From Malachius bipustulatus (taxonomy: Eukaryota > Arthropoda > Insecta > Coleoptera > Melyridae), in the NCBI GenBank assembly GCA_910589415.1, contig OU342637.1, positions 35,494,162 to 35,558,161 of the forward strand: a stretch of 64,000 bases of DNA, in the 5' to 3' direction. Shown here piece after piece: positions 22,150 to 33,747 of this stretch. The position numbers and the translations under genes are program-made. A model generated the notes under the pieces. That model saw only the letters and a program-made list of their open reading frames with translations, was not told where the DNA came from and searched no databases. Each line of letters opens with the position of its first letter. The stretch's first letter is position 1.

Positions 22150-24356
22150 TTGAGAAGAAAAGCCAAAATAAGAGCTTATCAAGCCAAGATAGGAATATGA
22201 GGAGCTTTAAAACTAGCCAGCCTAATGTAACAGATGAAACGATTGAAGGTCGACGTACTAGGCGTCGCGGAGACATGGTGTCCTGATGCTGGGATATGCC
22301 GCATCTCGAGCGGAGTCGTGCACTACGACAATGAACCAAATCCCAGAAAAGGGGTAGAAATAATAGTGACTAAAAAATGTCCAGATCTGTAATAAACTTC
22401 CTCCCCCCACTCAGTCAGGATCGCACTGCTTAAAATTCATGCCAAGCCATTTAACATCAACCTTCTTCAGGTGTACGCAGTCACAACGGATTCGACTGAG
22501 GAAGAGATCGAGACGTCCTGATGGGTAACTGAAACAGGTCAAAGATCATGAGATAAACCTCGTAATCGGGAAACAACCACTCTAAATTTGGAAGTGATAG
22601 ACTCGAAGACATAGTGGGCCCTCATGGGCAAATTTTGTTAAGAGGAAATATTGAAAGTCACAAACACTTGGTTCGAGCAGCCACCTCGGCGCTTGTACAC
22701 ATAGAAGGCTCCAACCGACCGTCCAGACAACATCACTAGATGTTGTCTGGACCAACCAACCAAATAGATTACATATTAATTAATAAGCGTTAAAGAGGCG
22801 ACTGGAGTTTACCGGAGGAGACCATTTTCCAATACAGAAAACGAACGTGGTGAAATGGCGCACGATGAGCACTAGCGAAAGACTATTTGGGAGAAATATA
22901 TTAACAACTTTTAGATGGTAATAGACCTGACATGGGGGACGCGGAACTACCTGGACCCCCTCACTAATGAAAAAATTGTGAGACGTCCAAGGACAGAAAA
23001 AAGTTTGTCCAGAACGAGTACCTACTAAAACTACTGGATAAGGTCGTTGCCGTTCTGCACAATACTATTTAACAGAATATACAATACGGGAGATTTCCCC
23101 GTCAAATAAGTAACATCAAGTTTTTTCCCCTTGCCAAAAAGAACAATGCAACGAAATGCGGGGACCATAAGTCTAATAAGTCACAAGTTAAAGATTCCTA
23201 ACGGTTATTCAGTTCAGAATTTCAAAATGCGACGGAGATGTGGGGTCCACACAATTTGAATTTAGAACAGGATTAGGTACGAGAGACACAATAGTTGCAA
23301 CTCAAGTATTGGTCTAAAACTGCTATGACCAGAGGAAAGATGTGATCTTCATCGACTACGACTAAACGTTTCACAGAGTCCAGCACCACAAACTCGTACA
23401 AATTCCGAAGAGGATGGATATAGATCAGAAGGACATCCGTTGCTTAGAAAACCTTTATTGGGACCAAACAGCTAAAGTCAAGATTGTCAATGGAAGCACA
23501 GAATCAAGAAAGATCCTCAAAAGGATCAGATAGGAATGCTTTTTTTCTCTCCACTGCTCTTCAATCTGCATTTCGAAAGCATTATTCGGGAGGCGCTCGA
23601 GGAGAGCAACCTGGGTATCACAGTGAATGGTGTACAGGTAAACAACATACGGCACGCGGACGACACAGTCCTGATAGCAGAGACAACATGGATGATCTGC
23701 AAGCTCTTTTTGTTGCTGTAGGCGAGAGTAGCAGGAACTTTGGCCTTGATATGAACACCGATAGGACGGGTCTACAAATTCAGATATCTAGGCACGTAGC
23801 TGTGTGAAAACTGGTCGTCTGAAACAGAAACCAATTGCCGATTAGAGACTGCCCGTACCGTATTTACGAGGTTCAGGAAAGTTCTTACCAACGCCGATTT
23901 TGACCTCAATCTAAGAAGTAGATTAGCAAGATGTTACGTGTGGTCGTTGTTGCTGTATGGTGGGGAAGACTGGATGTTAAAAATAAAAACCATGAACAGA
24001 CTTTGAAACTTTCGAAATGTGGACTTCCCGGTGAATACTAAAAATCCCACGGCCGGCCAGGAAAACAAATGGTTAGGAGACGCGAATTGTTAAACACCAT
24101 CAAGGGCAGAAAAACAGTGTACCTACCTAGACCGCGTGATACAGAATGAAAGATACCAATTCCTCCAGCGGGTAATCGGGGGAAAAATTGAGGGGAAGAG
24201 AGGAGTGGGCAGGAAGAAGATGTCATGGTTCCGAAACATAAGAAAATGGATGGGAGAGAGAACACCCATTCAACATCATCAGGAACAAAAAAGCGTTGGC
24301 ATGTGTGATCGCTAGCATCCATCAACTGATAAACAGCGGAAGAAGAAGAATAAGAT
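22150..24356 (+). pseudogene. Decayed RTE-type LINE polyprotein (endonuclease + reverse transcriptase)
   Basis: The motif order is complete though frames change. Endonuclease: VDVLGVAETWCPDAGICRIS near 22250, then VTNTWFEQPPRRLYT near 22655 and QPTKxITY near 22755. Reverse transcriptase: around 23335-23450 (DYDxTFHRVQHHKL, motif A), SPLLFNLHFESIIREA near 23550 and NIRHADDTVLIAET near 23645 (motif C, HADD). Carboxy terminus: RSRLARCYVWSLLLYGGEDW near 23925, then GGKIEGKRGVGRKKMSWFRN near 24180 and RKWMGERTP. This is the order and wording of RTE/BovB-like LINEs. Many stops and frameshifts are present. The 3' end is AAGAAGAAGAATAAG near 24342. Confidence 0.85.
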
Positions 24357-24358
24357 AA

Positions 24359-24588
24359 GCGGGTAGTAGCTCGGCGGGCTAGAAGTACTGACTACTAAGC
24401 CGTTGAACTGCCATCGACTTGGTTTGAATCCCAGTCTCGCTCTGGATGTTTGTGTCGTTTATTCAACTATTTATTTGGGCAAATTGAAGCTGGGTAGAAT
24501 GAACTAGTTCTTGAAGCCCATAATTACTGGAGTGGAGCGACTTTGTCTTATCCGCATAGTTGAGACCGATGTTCTCTCCTTTTTTTTT
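24359..24588 (+). mobile_element. tRNA-derived SINE, same family as 7584-7815
   Basis: GTAGTAGCTCGGCGGGCTAG (A-box side) and GGTTTGAATCCCAG (B box) precede a body with GAAGCTGGGTAGAATGA and CCCATAATTACTGGAGTGGA, then GCGACTTTGTCTTATCCGCA, ending in a T tract. It inserted just at the 3' end of the RTE LINE. AAGAAGAAGA occurs on both sides and may be the target duplication, but the repeat there prevents certainty. Confidence 0.83.
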
Positions 24589-24613
24589 GAAAAACAAAAA
24601 GAAGAAGATCTTT

Positions 24614-24712
24614 AACATCGTAAATAAAACAGGATCCAGCCTACCACTTGAGGCACTCCAGATGTAACATCAATTGGCCTAGAGACAAAACCAACCCATG
24701 TAGCAGAGCAAC
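24614..24712 (-). pseudogene. LINE reverse transcriptase scrap carrying motif B
   Basis: The minus strand reads WVGFVSRPIDVTSGVPQVVG, then WILFY, and in a shifted frame FIYDVKDL. This corresponds to the GVPQGSxLGPxLF...INDL region of jockey/CR1-type reverse transcriptases. The next part in the protein order (motif C onwards) is at 21352-21905 on the same strand, so both may be halves of one LINE split by the RTE and SINE. Confidence 0.65.
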
Positions 24713-25450
24713 GTCAATATGACGACATTTTTTCGCGTTCAGTGACGTCGAACGTCGCATTTAGCGACGTCTTAATGACAAGAAATGTTATTCACCATAT
24801 TCACCATAATTTTTCTACTTCTTACAATCTGAAACTTGATGAGCGTTTAGTCAATTTCTTCGCGTTATAACATATTTTGTGTGACAATGAAGAAGAGCAA
24901 ATCAGGGCACTGCATAAACAATCAGATGCATTTTAGTAACAATTATTGTGCTTTAATGATAAATTATTATTGACCTGTTGTTTTGTCACGGTAGCTATAC
25001 AAATAATTAATGAAAGTGTCGAACGGTGAATCATGATCGTATATTTGAATTGATTGAGAGAGCTCTGTTAATTCAATTCTGTCTAGATATGTCGCTTGTA
25101 ATTTATTGTTTAGACCGAGGTTTAGACTTTTCGCCTGATATTGGCATATGAAAGTTTAATAGTTTGTTGGAGCTTAGGCAGTTTGCTATGGTACAAAAAT
25201 AATGAAATATTGAGTTGGTCATAATATAAAGTTCTACACTTGTCGTCTCGATTTCAGGTACCTTCGGTTGAAGTTTATTTGGAAGTTATCATCAACATTT
25301 GCTGCAAAATAAGATCTTCTTTGACTGAAGGTAGTTTTTCGTCTGGAGTTGCGATGGAAAGTCAATCGATTTTGTGCATCGTTTCTGATTTTTAGCTAAC
25401 CATTATAACTACCATAACCATCTTTGACGCCTTGTCAAACGTAATAATTT
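24713..25450. other. Unassigned, no gene seen
   Basis: AT-rich. A cluster of CGACGT/ACGTCG words at about 24718-24775 is locally notable; otherwise nothing. Confidence 0.3.
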
Positions 25451-25455
25451 ATGTA

Positions 25456-26720
25456 TTAGATTTTCAATAGATCTTCATCCGAAGTTTTGACTTGAAGAAT
25501 TTTCAAAAGACTATGATAAAAAAATGTATGGATAGCAAATATTGTCTGAAGTTTCCATTTGAGGTCATGTTTCTTGTCAGATGAGTCAGATAAGACTGTC
25601 TCAGAAAAAACTCGACTGACGGCCACCAGCGAGTAGCGATCTCCGAGATAACTCGCTAGCCATAAGCAGGATTTTAGGGACATGCCATAAGTCTGCAGTT
25701 TTGCAAAAAATCCATCATGCCAGACACGGTTAAAAACTCTAGAAAAATCAATCGCCACCCCATTGAGATTACCCATGGTTTTCGACTGCGCTGTTTAATA
25801 GTGCAGTAACGTAGGTGCGGTGGTCACCCGTTGATCTCTAATTGCCGAATCTGTATTGGCGGTCAGATTATATTAGTCCCTTCCAAGTGCTTTAAAATGT
25901 GTTGGGTAATCATAGCTTTCTCCATTTCTTGGATATTACTGATAGCAGTGCCAGTGATCGATAGTTGGAATGGTCTTTTAGCTTTTCTTGTGAATAAGTG
26001 AGGCCTTGCGCCTTTACAGCATGACGGGAATACTCGATTTTTTCCCATTTGGCCGATCTATAGTGCTATAGTGTCAGACTATACGCGGTTTACTTGCTTT
26101 TTTGATACTAATTGGTAGGATACGATAGATGTTGAGACGAGTTTGTGGTCTCAGGAACCCAGTGGAGCTTTCAGCGTAATAGCGTCCGTGGTCAAAAAGA
26201 GATTCAGAAGGACAGCGAATTCTCGTCCGCGATCGGAAATGTGGGTTGGTTCGTCAACGAGCAGGTTAAAGCCACAACTAATCACAAACGATTCAGCGTC
26301 ATGATTCTTGACCTTCTTCATTAGTGAAGTTTTAGTGTTTGAGCCAGTTAAGTAATCTTGGAAAGAGATAAGTAACTGTATTTGACGACACTTGGACTTT
26401 TGTTTCACACATTGTTAGAATGTGAGGTTTATTCGCCCACAGATGTGTTGGTGTACTGATTCGTGTTTCTCTAAAATTACAAAAGTCAACTGTAAACTTT
26501 CATACTCGGGAGATGTCACAATTATTGCATGAATATGCCCCTGGATACCTCCCGGAGATCCGAATGAGGACTCTTTTTAAGTCCGAAACATTTTAACCCC
26601 ATGAAGGCCATTTCTGCATATTTTTTCTTTCTTAGCCTATGGACCGGAATCCCTGGCAGGCAACGAAACGTCAGCTCTTTAAAACAACTTCACGTCGCTT
26701 AAGCCACGAGATGGTACCGA
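25456..26720 (-). pseudogene. LINE family A, copy 1 (endonuclease end + reverse transcriptase, internally deleted)
   Basis: From right to left: a decayed 5' part near 26640-26720 shares GTCAGCTCTTTAAAACAACT-like DNA with 61340-61360. Then comes the endonuclease carboxy end at 26408-26151 (PTHISDRGREFAVLLNLFLT, then APLGS and a stop where SSDH is usual). The reverse transcriptase starts at 26048 (NRVFPSCCKGARPHLFTRK, AMITQHILKHLEGTNII) and continues at 25776-25456 (GVAIDFSRVFNRVWHDGFFA, LASYLGDRYSLVAVSRVFSE). The linker between endonuclease and RT is missing, and the frame breaks repeatedly. The same wording is found at 48430-49850 and 59620-61480. Confidence 0.8.
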
Positions 26721-29700
26721 AGCGGGTGAGGCTATGTGGGTTCTGTGTCCTCTACCATCAGATTTGCTAGTTTTGGTCATTTCATTTTACCGGTACCATC
26801 CGTATAGGGAGGCGTTCCCCCATACCCGGGCAGACTCTCGATGGGAGGCTGAAACTCCAAATCACGGACTAAGGATTGTGCGTCTACTGATAAATCTTGT
26901 ACTGCCAAGAAAGCTTAAGTAGTTAACTCAGAAACTAATTCAATGTGCACTGCAGTGGAGGGTAGGTACAGAGTGAGCCTGAACGTAATGCTTCATATAG
27001 TTAGCTTGTAAAATATAATTTTAGCGTTTGAAGTTTTTCGTAATGGGATTTCATCTTCCGAAGTACTTTAGCCTGATTTAGACTTCTCGATTTGTTAAAA
27101 GAAATTTTACCAATTTCTTGTAGTCGATGAGAATATTAAACCGATTTCATAAGTCACTGGAAAATGTACGTTTTCTTAACTATCGTCTGGAGTAATTTTC
27201 TGTATAACTTTTTCGCCGTAAATACTAATACTCACAAGCACTGAATTTCGGAAAGTAATTAAACAAATTGATCGCAGTTGTTATTAAAAATTCTCTTCCC
27301 TGACAGCTTAAAATTATAAGACATTGTAGTATATAAGCATCTACTGTAGTCTGTAGTTCATCGGAGTACACTCCTGTACCATTAAATCGCTTATAATCTC
27401 CGTACTTGGATTAGCATGTTGTCGATGATAATGTCATTAACGATTATTAAACTATGACGCATATAAAAAAGAAACAGAAAATTCCCTGTCTATTTCAATA
27501 AGCAACCAGTTCTATCCCCGCTTATGAAAATTTTACATCCCGCGTCAGTTGCCTTGCAGCCAAGTTGAAGAAGTGAGCTCGAAAGAACTAGCAGCACCGG
27601 CACATCTGATTTAATAAACTCTGCTGATTCGGAACAGGATCAATCAAAAAGTTGGATCAGACGTTTCTATTAAGTGAGAGAAAGTTGTCCCCGGCAAAAA
27701 GGAGAGGCGAGAGTGCGCTTGGCTGAAACAATACACACACATGTTCAAATGACGTTGGCGACGCGGGCAATGCTCGCTCTGTCGCTCATGGAACGCCCGG
27801 AAAAACTCAAATGTCTCACGTAAAAACCGCAAGCGTTCGCCTGATTGTCTGACAGCGACACTGAACGGCAGTCGAGTCGGGGTTTTTGTCCCCTGATATT
27901 TCTACTTTATCTGAACGAGATTGAGTTGCGGCGTAGACAGCAGCTTTTGTCGTACAGTTAATCTTTATTCTTGTTCCCGGATCTCCAGTAACTGTAACTG
28001 CCCTTAGGTCGTCCCTACCTAACGACCAGAGAAGATGATATCACCCGATTTGGCTACGTAGGTATAACATTATGCAGTTCTTCTCAAAATATCTCTTATC
28101 GCTTCCTCCGTTAGGTGCATAATATACCTACATGTAGGTACCTACATCAACGTCTCTATTATGAAACAATACTGCTACATACTTATTTTTTAAAGAGATT
28201 CCTGCTATACATGGACTGGAAGTCTTATCACACTATGTTAATATATCACATTCTGTCTTATAATAAAGATATATACAAGATATATATATGCATACCTAAT
28301 ATTATGCTCATGCAGAAAAGATTAGACTTGCCACTGTTAAAGTATATGAAGGATAATGAATTAAAATGAAGAAATGAAAAACATATCCCTCCATAGAATT
28401 CGACATGGACTAAATTTCTGTTTCAACTTCACTTCAGTGAAATATTGTAATTGCAATAACACGGTCGAGCTTTGAAATTCAGAGTGCGGCTCGCATATCT
28501 GTCTGGTAATTGAAAACGAGTCCGCAGAAATGGCCATGTCCTGCGGCTCAATAATGTGATTAAATGAATCAAATAAAATTTAAAGCAAATTTCGCTATAG
28601 ACGTACGCCAACCGACCGGGTTTTGTGCGATAAATCCTCTCCCAGGAGTGGCGTTGTTGCGGTCGTCAAATGGACTTTTATAAAAGTCCGTTGTCACTGA
28701 CGATTCCGCTCGCTTCACTGAACATATAGGCGTTCGTCCTGAAATTCAATGCTAAAATTTTCCTGCTCTTTAAAACTTCGCTTCGTAGCTGGATGCTGTT
28801 AAGCTAGCAGGGAGAGGGTGTACTCCTACATGCTGTCAGTCTCGTTGTTATTCAATTGTAAGTAATGAAAAAGTCTTTTCAGTTTTTCGCTGTCAGTGAT
28901 GTATGAGGACGTCGAAATTGGCATTTTAAATTTAACACATTCAGACCTTTAATTTGGTCAAATTTGATATACATATACATCCCTAATTATATACTGCTTT
29001 GATAAAAAATCTAACTGGGTTTATTGATGAGTAATTTGTTTACCGGGAGAGATTAAAAGAATAATTAGCAGAGCTTGGATGCGGGATAGCTGAACGCTTG
29101 TAATCGTATAATCAGATTTCAAATAGATTACAACACTCATTAGCACCTATTGCCACCAGTTAAGAAAAGGGCAATGACGACGTATCTGGTTTAAGCGGCT
29201 GAAGTACACCGAAATTATTTATGTGTAGACTCCAAAATGTATTTGTGTACTTACTGTCATTTTGTTCTCGGTTTCCCTCAAAAATACTATAGTCAAGTTA
29301 AGACATGAAAATGTGGTCAGTGAGTCTAATGACACATTCCGACCTATCGCGTCTTCATATCGCGGCAACAGAGCGCCTTGCAGAGGCCAGTCATTAGCAG
29401 TTCAATTCTGTTTAGTTTCACCTTATCAGTCCTAGAGGTACTCATTAATACTCGCGATAGATTATAACATTTCTCTTACCTGTTTAATAAACGGAAAGTA
29501 AGCTTCAGAGTGGGCAAGTTAGCTTCAGAGAAGGCGAATCAGCGCTCAGGAAAAATAACTAATCAGCTTCCAGGAAAAAGGCTATAAAACAACGGCTCAA
29601 TCACTGAATGTTCAAAGCTAAGCAACAGCGGCGAATCGGCTTCTGCACGAGATTTTAAAGTACAACTTGACACAATAATAAAAATTAAAATGAATATGAG

Positions 29701-30820
29701 GACACATGATCAATATTCAAAAAAGTATTAATAATCATACTTAACAACGGATTAAAAGAGGAGAGGGAAGACGTAATGTAAGAAAAATTAATTTAAAATA
29801 GTCTCAGCACTCGATTGCGATGCTGTTCGGTCACAGGTTAAGGAGAATTTACAACTCGTCGAAAAATTCACAACAATAACATTAACGGTCTCGAAGAGGA
29901 CAATTGACAGGGTAGTATTCAGAGAAGTAAAATTTACATTGATCCTAAAAACAACTCACTTTTAAGAAAGTAGTCGAACGGAAAAACCCGAGCGGCGCAT
30001 GAAAAAAAAATACGGCTGAGATTGTAATAAATGTAAATAAAACTGAAATGTTGATAAAATAAATAAACTCTTGTAACAGTGAACTGCTACAATGAATAAA
30101 TAAATACTTGATTTGTTTTAAATCATTTCATTAAATTCAATTCATGTTTCTATGCAGCGTAGCGTTATAGGTTACCTTATCGTACTCATAACTAGAGTTA
30201 ATTTTCGAACTTTTAGAGCTCGTGAAAGTTTAATTAAACACTTTTTTGTCTGACATAATATAGTGTGCGAAGTACTACTTTCGAGCGAGTAAAGAGCATT
30301 AACTACGTCAGCGACCGGCTTTAGCACGTGAGGAAAAATGGGGCCAGTTTTAGTCAACTTTAAATATTTATTGTGAGGCCATCCATATCAAGCGCATTAA
30401 AAAAATTCAACGGCATTATTTAAGTTAGACATAACTCATTCCAATAAACAAATAAAAAAACACGTTTACAGACTCATTCGCGTATATTTGTGTCATTATT
30501 TACATCACTAATTGCCTAACGTTCTAAATTAAAACTAAATTATTCGTTGAACTGCTGGATAGCCCTACAAAATAGCAACGATTAAAATTATTGACTTCAA
30601 AATATAAAGATTTTTATCTAGACTTGGTAAGAAACATAAACATTAAAAGTCGAAATTATTACGCGGTACTTGACAAATGAGATATTTATGATGCGTTCTT
30701 GAAAACACTTTGCAAGTAATTAGTACCTACTAATTACCTTTGGCTTGGGACAGTTTTTGGACAACAAACGGGAAGTACAAGAAGTGGCGTCACAAGTAAA
30801 GCCAAGCTTTGCCGAGTTGG
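26721..30820. other. Unassigned 4-kb stretch, no gene recognised
   Basis: No family could be named on either strand. Locally notable points: a GC-rich patch at about 27560-27880; GTAGGTACCTAC-type palindromes near 28120-28150; imperfect direct repeats with AGCTTCAGAG near 29500-29530; a TATAAA word at 29583; and several AATAAA words at 30010-30110. None is enough for a gene call. Confidence 0.3.
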
Positions 30821-31852
30821 AAGCCGTGACTTAAATTGCTGAAATTATCAACAGACGCGTCGAGAAGTCTTGGAGCGCATCAGAAGATAAAATTGAAGAT
30901 TCTACTGGCCAAATATGATTTCATCGACTTAGGACAAGGAATGAAGGGAAGGGCTAGAATCGTGAGGCATAAGATCAACATGTGATGCTCAACTGGTGAT
31001 TACCAGATTACCAATAGCTAAGAGGGAGAAAGCCAAACCAATAGGATTATCCAGATGATGGAAATAGAAGGTGTATTCGAACCTTCCAATAGTCCTTGGG
31101 TTTCATCAGTGGTACTGGTGAAGAAGAATGGTTCAACATAATTTTGCGTGGATTATTGGCAGTTTAATAATGCGACAAAGAAGAACAGTTATCACCTCTC
31201 TCACAGAGATGACTCATTTGACACTTTAGCTGAGTTATTTTCAACCTTGGACCTGAAAAGTGAATATTGGCCGGTTAAAATTGATACTGAAGACAAGGAG
31301 AAAACAATCTTCACTGTTCAAGGATTGTACAGTTATGTAATGACCCTGCTACATTTGAAAGAATAATGAAAACGATGCTGAAGGGACTGTCTTGGAATAT
31401 TTGTATGTTATACTTGGATGACATTATTATGACATTATTATTATAACTTCGAGGTCGTGGTTCTGATCTACAGCTAAGTCTCAAGAAGCGTCAACTGTTT
31501 CAAAAGGAAATACAGCACCTTGGGAATTTAGTCTCTGGCAGAGGTGTGGAATTCGATAACCAGAAAATCCAATCGGTTAAAGAATGGCCTATCCCGAAAA
31601 ATAAGCATGACCTTAGAAGCTTCCTTGGCCTCTGTACCTTTTGGAGTTTCACTCGGATCAGAGCAGGAATTTTGAGTTCAACTTATTCCAGAACATCTCC
31701 AGACTTTTGTGTATACTCCTGGGATTTGCACCCGCAATTCGATGGAATAGTGAAGCGCATGAACAGGACCGTGAATGTGGACCTGTCAAAAGTATAGTCT
31801 CTAAAGAGACTGGGACTGGGTATCTGCAAATTTGTTACAGAAACATCGAGGT
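30821..31852 (+). pseudogene. Ty3/gypsy-type LTR retrotransposon pol fragment (reverse transcriptase + piece of integrase)
   Basis: Upstream frames carry the lead-in to the reverse transcriptase (about 31080: FEPSNSPWVSSVVLVKK), then CVDYWQFNNATKK at 31144 and STLDLKSEYWPVKID near 31240. The catalytic region follows in other frames near 31400 (YLDDII). After that come KEWPIPKNKHDLRSFLGLCT at 31578 and, abruptly, HSDQSRNFEFNLFQN (31650) and LHPQFDGIVKRMNRT (31727), which are integrase-core motifs. The RNase H and most of the integrase between them are deleted. No LTRs were found. Stops and frameshifts throughout: a dead internal fragment. Confidence 0.85.
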
Positions 31853-32001
31853 CGTATTCACGAGGTGCTTCGCACTTTCGTACTCTGCCAAAATCATCAC
31901 TTCGTACTTCAGATAACGAACCAGATTTTAAATTTTGTTTAAAACTAAGAACTATCATGATTTCCTAAAAGTACGAAAGTAAGAAACACCTCGTGAATAC
32001 G
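31853..32001. mobile_element. ~146-bp hairpin MITE at the end of the gypsy fragment
   Basis: GTATTCACGAGGTGCTTCGC at 31854 is matched by the complement of the right end (AGAAACACCTCGTGAATAC to 32000). About 30 bp of inverted repeat surrounds a short AT-rich centre. TA occurs at both borders if the ends are taken as TTCACGAGGTG. No coding capacity. Confidence 0.7.
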
Positions 32002-32955
32002 TCTAAGACTTAATTATCTCAAACCAGTATGAACTGTAGTGTTGATATAGTGTTGACATCCGACAAAGAAACCTTTGTACTTAGTAGGGCAGTATTATTG
32101 TTTTCCGATGTAGTACTGCCACCCAGTTGTCAGCGAAGCAATAAGATCAGGGACGCCTTGAATTTGTTACAATATAATATTGGGTATGTGCATGTGCAGT
32201 ATGACGTAATAGCACGTAAATTCTCAATATGATGCCTGAATGAAGGATGCTGAAAGTTCTTCCATCTTCCTAGACGAGACAATGCATTATTTTTGATCGC
32301 GAAGAGCTACTTCGTACAGGTGTGTTCCTTGTGAGAGAAAACTGTTTCGAGTAAATTCCAAGGAAAGAGTCATTAATGAGAAGTTTCATTTGAATCTCCA
32401 GACGATTTTTCGAGTTGAGATATGATTGGATGTCTCTAGAACGTACTACCCGCTCGTAAAAGCCAGGACGTCACAAAAGGTGTTCACAGATCAACACGGG
32501 CCTGCCAAAGTGGAAGTGGGAGAGGAACGATCCGAGAGCAAGACGTAATTTATTGTGCAGCGAGATATGCATCAATCGAAACCTGTCAGTTAGTGTTCAA
32601 CGCTGTCAAAATCGATATTAGTGGCGTTTTCTTTTAGGATCTCTGCTGTCTCTAAGTAATCTGCAATATTCGAATTATAGTATTAGCCTTGGGAAGTTAT
32701 TAATAATAATATCTACTACAATCTTCAAGACTATTAGATACAACACTATTAGAATGCATAAGGTAGACTCAGTTTGGTAGCTGTTATTCTTTTTGCAGCT
32801 TGCAAAAAATTTCACCAGAAACCATCTCTAAATTAGTTGATATATGAACAGTAATCCAGAAAGGAGGGAACACACTGTAGACGTGAACTATGGTATACGA
32901 ATAGATAATTTATGCTAATGGAACCATCTCAAAATCTTGCCAACGTAATATGAAT
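32002..32955. other. Unassigned, no gene seen
   Basis: A frame at 32029-32232 (67 codons) has no recognisable motif. No repeats stand out. Confidence 0.3.
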
Positions 32956-33270
32956 CAATACCGAATGCAGATTAGAACAGCGGTGGTTCTTCTCACAGCC
33001 ACATCCAGCGGAGAGATCATCAAAATAATATAGGATTTCTCAGAGAGTACCTACCAGTATGCAGACTTTGTAAGGAAGATAACGAGACAGCGCCTCATGT
33101 AATATCTGAGTGCCCGGCATCTACACGAACTCGCTATAAGTTCCATGGACAGATAACTCGATCCCAGAAAAAACTTGGATAAAAGACTGCTGAATTTTGT
33201 CAAAGATCTAAACATTTTGATTAGCCGTGGTCTTTGACTCTATAAATACGAAACGATACAATAAGTCTGA
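32956..33270 (+). pseudogene. LINE carboxy-terminal zinc-motif fragment
   Basis: One frame reads IRTAVVLLTAT, and after a shift FLREYLPVCRLCKEDNETAP, HVISECPASTRTR. The C-x2-C ... H-x4-C arrangement after a LLTGH-like line is the typical end of RNase H-bearing LINE polyproteins in insects. Only this piece remains. Confidence 0.6.
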
Positions 33271-33530
33271 ACAGATGCAGTGGTAGGGATTTGGAATATT
33301 GCTTTCGTATTTAGTCCATAAAAAATGTCAGTTTACCATGGACAAAAGTTAATATCCAAAGTTTTAAATTAGTACGATAGAATTGAAATAGTTTGCTGTT
33401 GGGATCAGGAAGAAAGGGCAAATTTTATCAAGAACAAGCGCAGACTTTGTGATTTCTTCGATGAGACGTTTTTTTTACGATTAAGCTGTCACTTGAACGT
33501 TATCTTTCTGTTAAAGAAAAAGTAGTAGGT
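33271..33530. other. Unassigned
   Basis: Spacer before the transposon terminal repeat; nothing recognised. Confidence 0.3.
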
Positions 33531-33747
33531 ACTGCTCGACAAGAATATCTTGGCGGTTGTTAAAGGAGAGAGAGGTCCTAGAACGAGACAGAAAATCACC
33601 CCACCACCTTATCTGTTTTAGTACATTCCATGTAATAAATTTTGATGTATAACAAATTTTGAACAATGTTTTGACATTGATACTTGACGTTTATATTTTA
33701 TTATGTTTGTGACAGTTAATTATTGCAAACGTAGTGCAAGCTTTTGA

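Noticed and set aside
24038..24325. 95-codon minus-strand ORF
   Set aside because: Shadow of the RTE carboxy terminus read on the plus strand.
29583..29620. TATAAA at 29583 as a promoter or LTR start
   Set aside because: No initiator, no paired LTR and no ORF downstream; TATAAA is common in AT-rich DNA.
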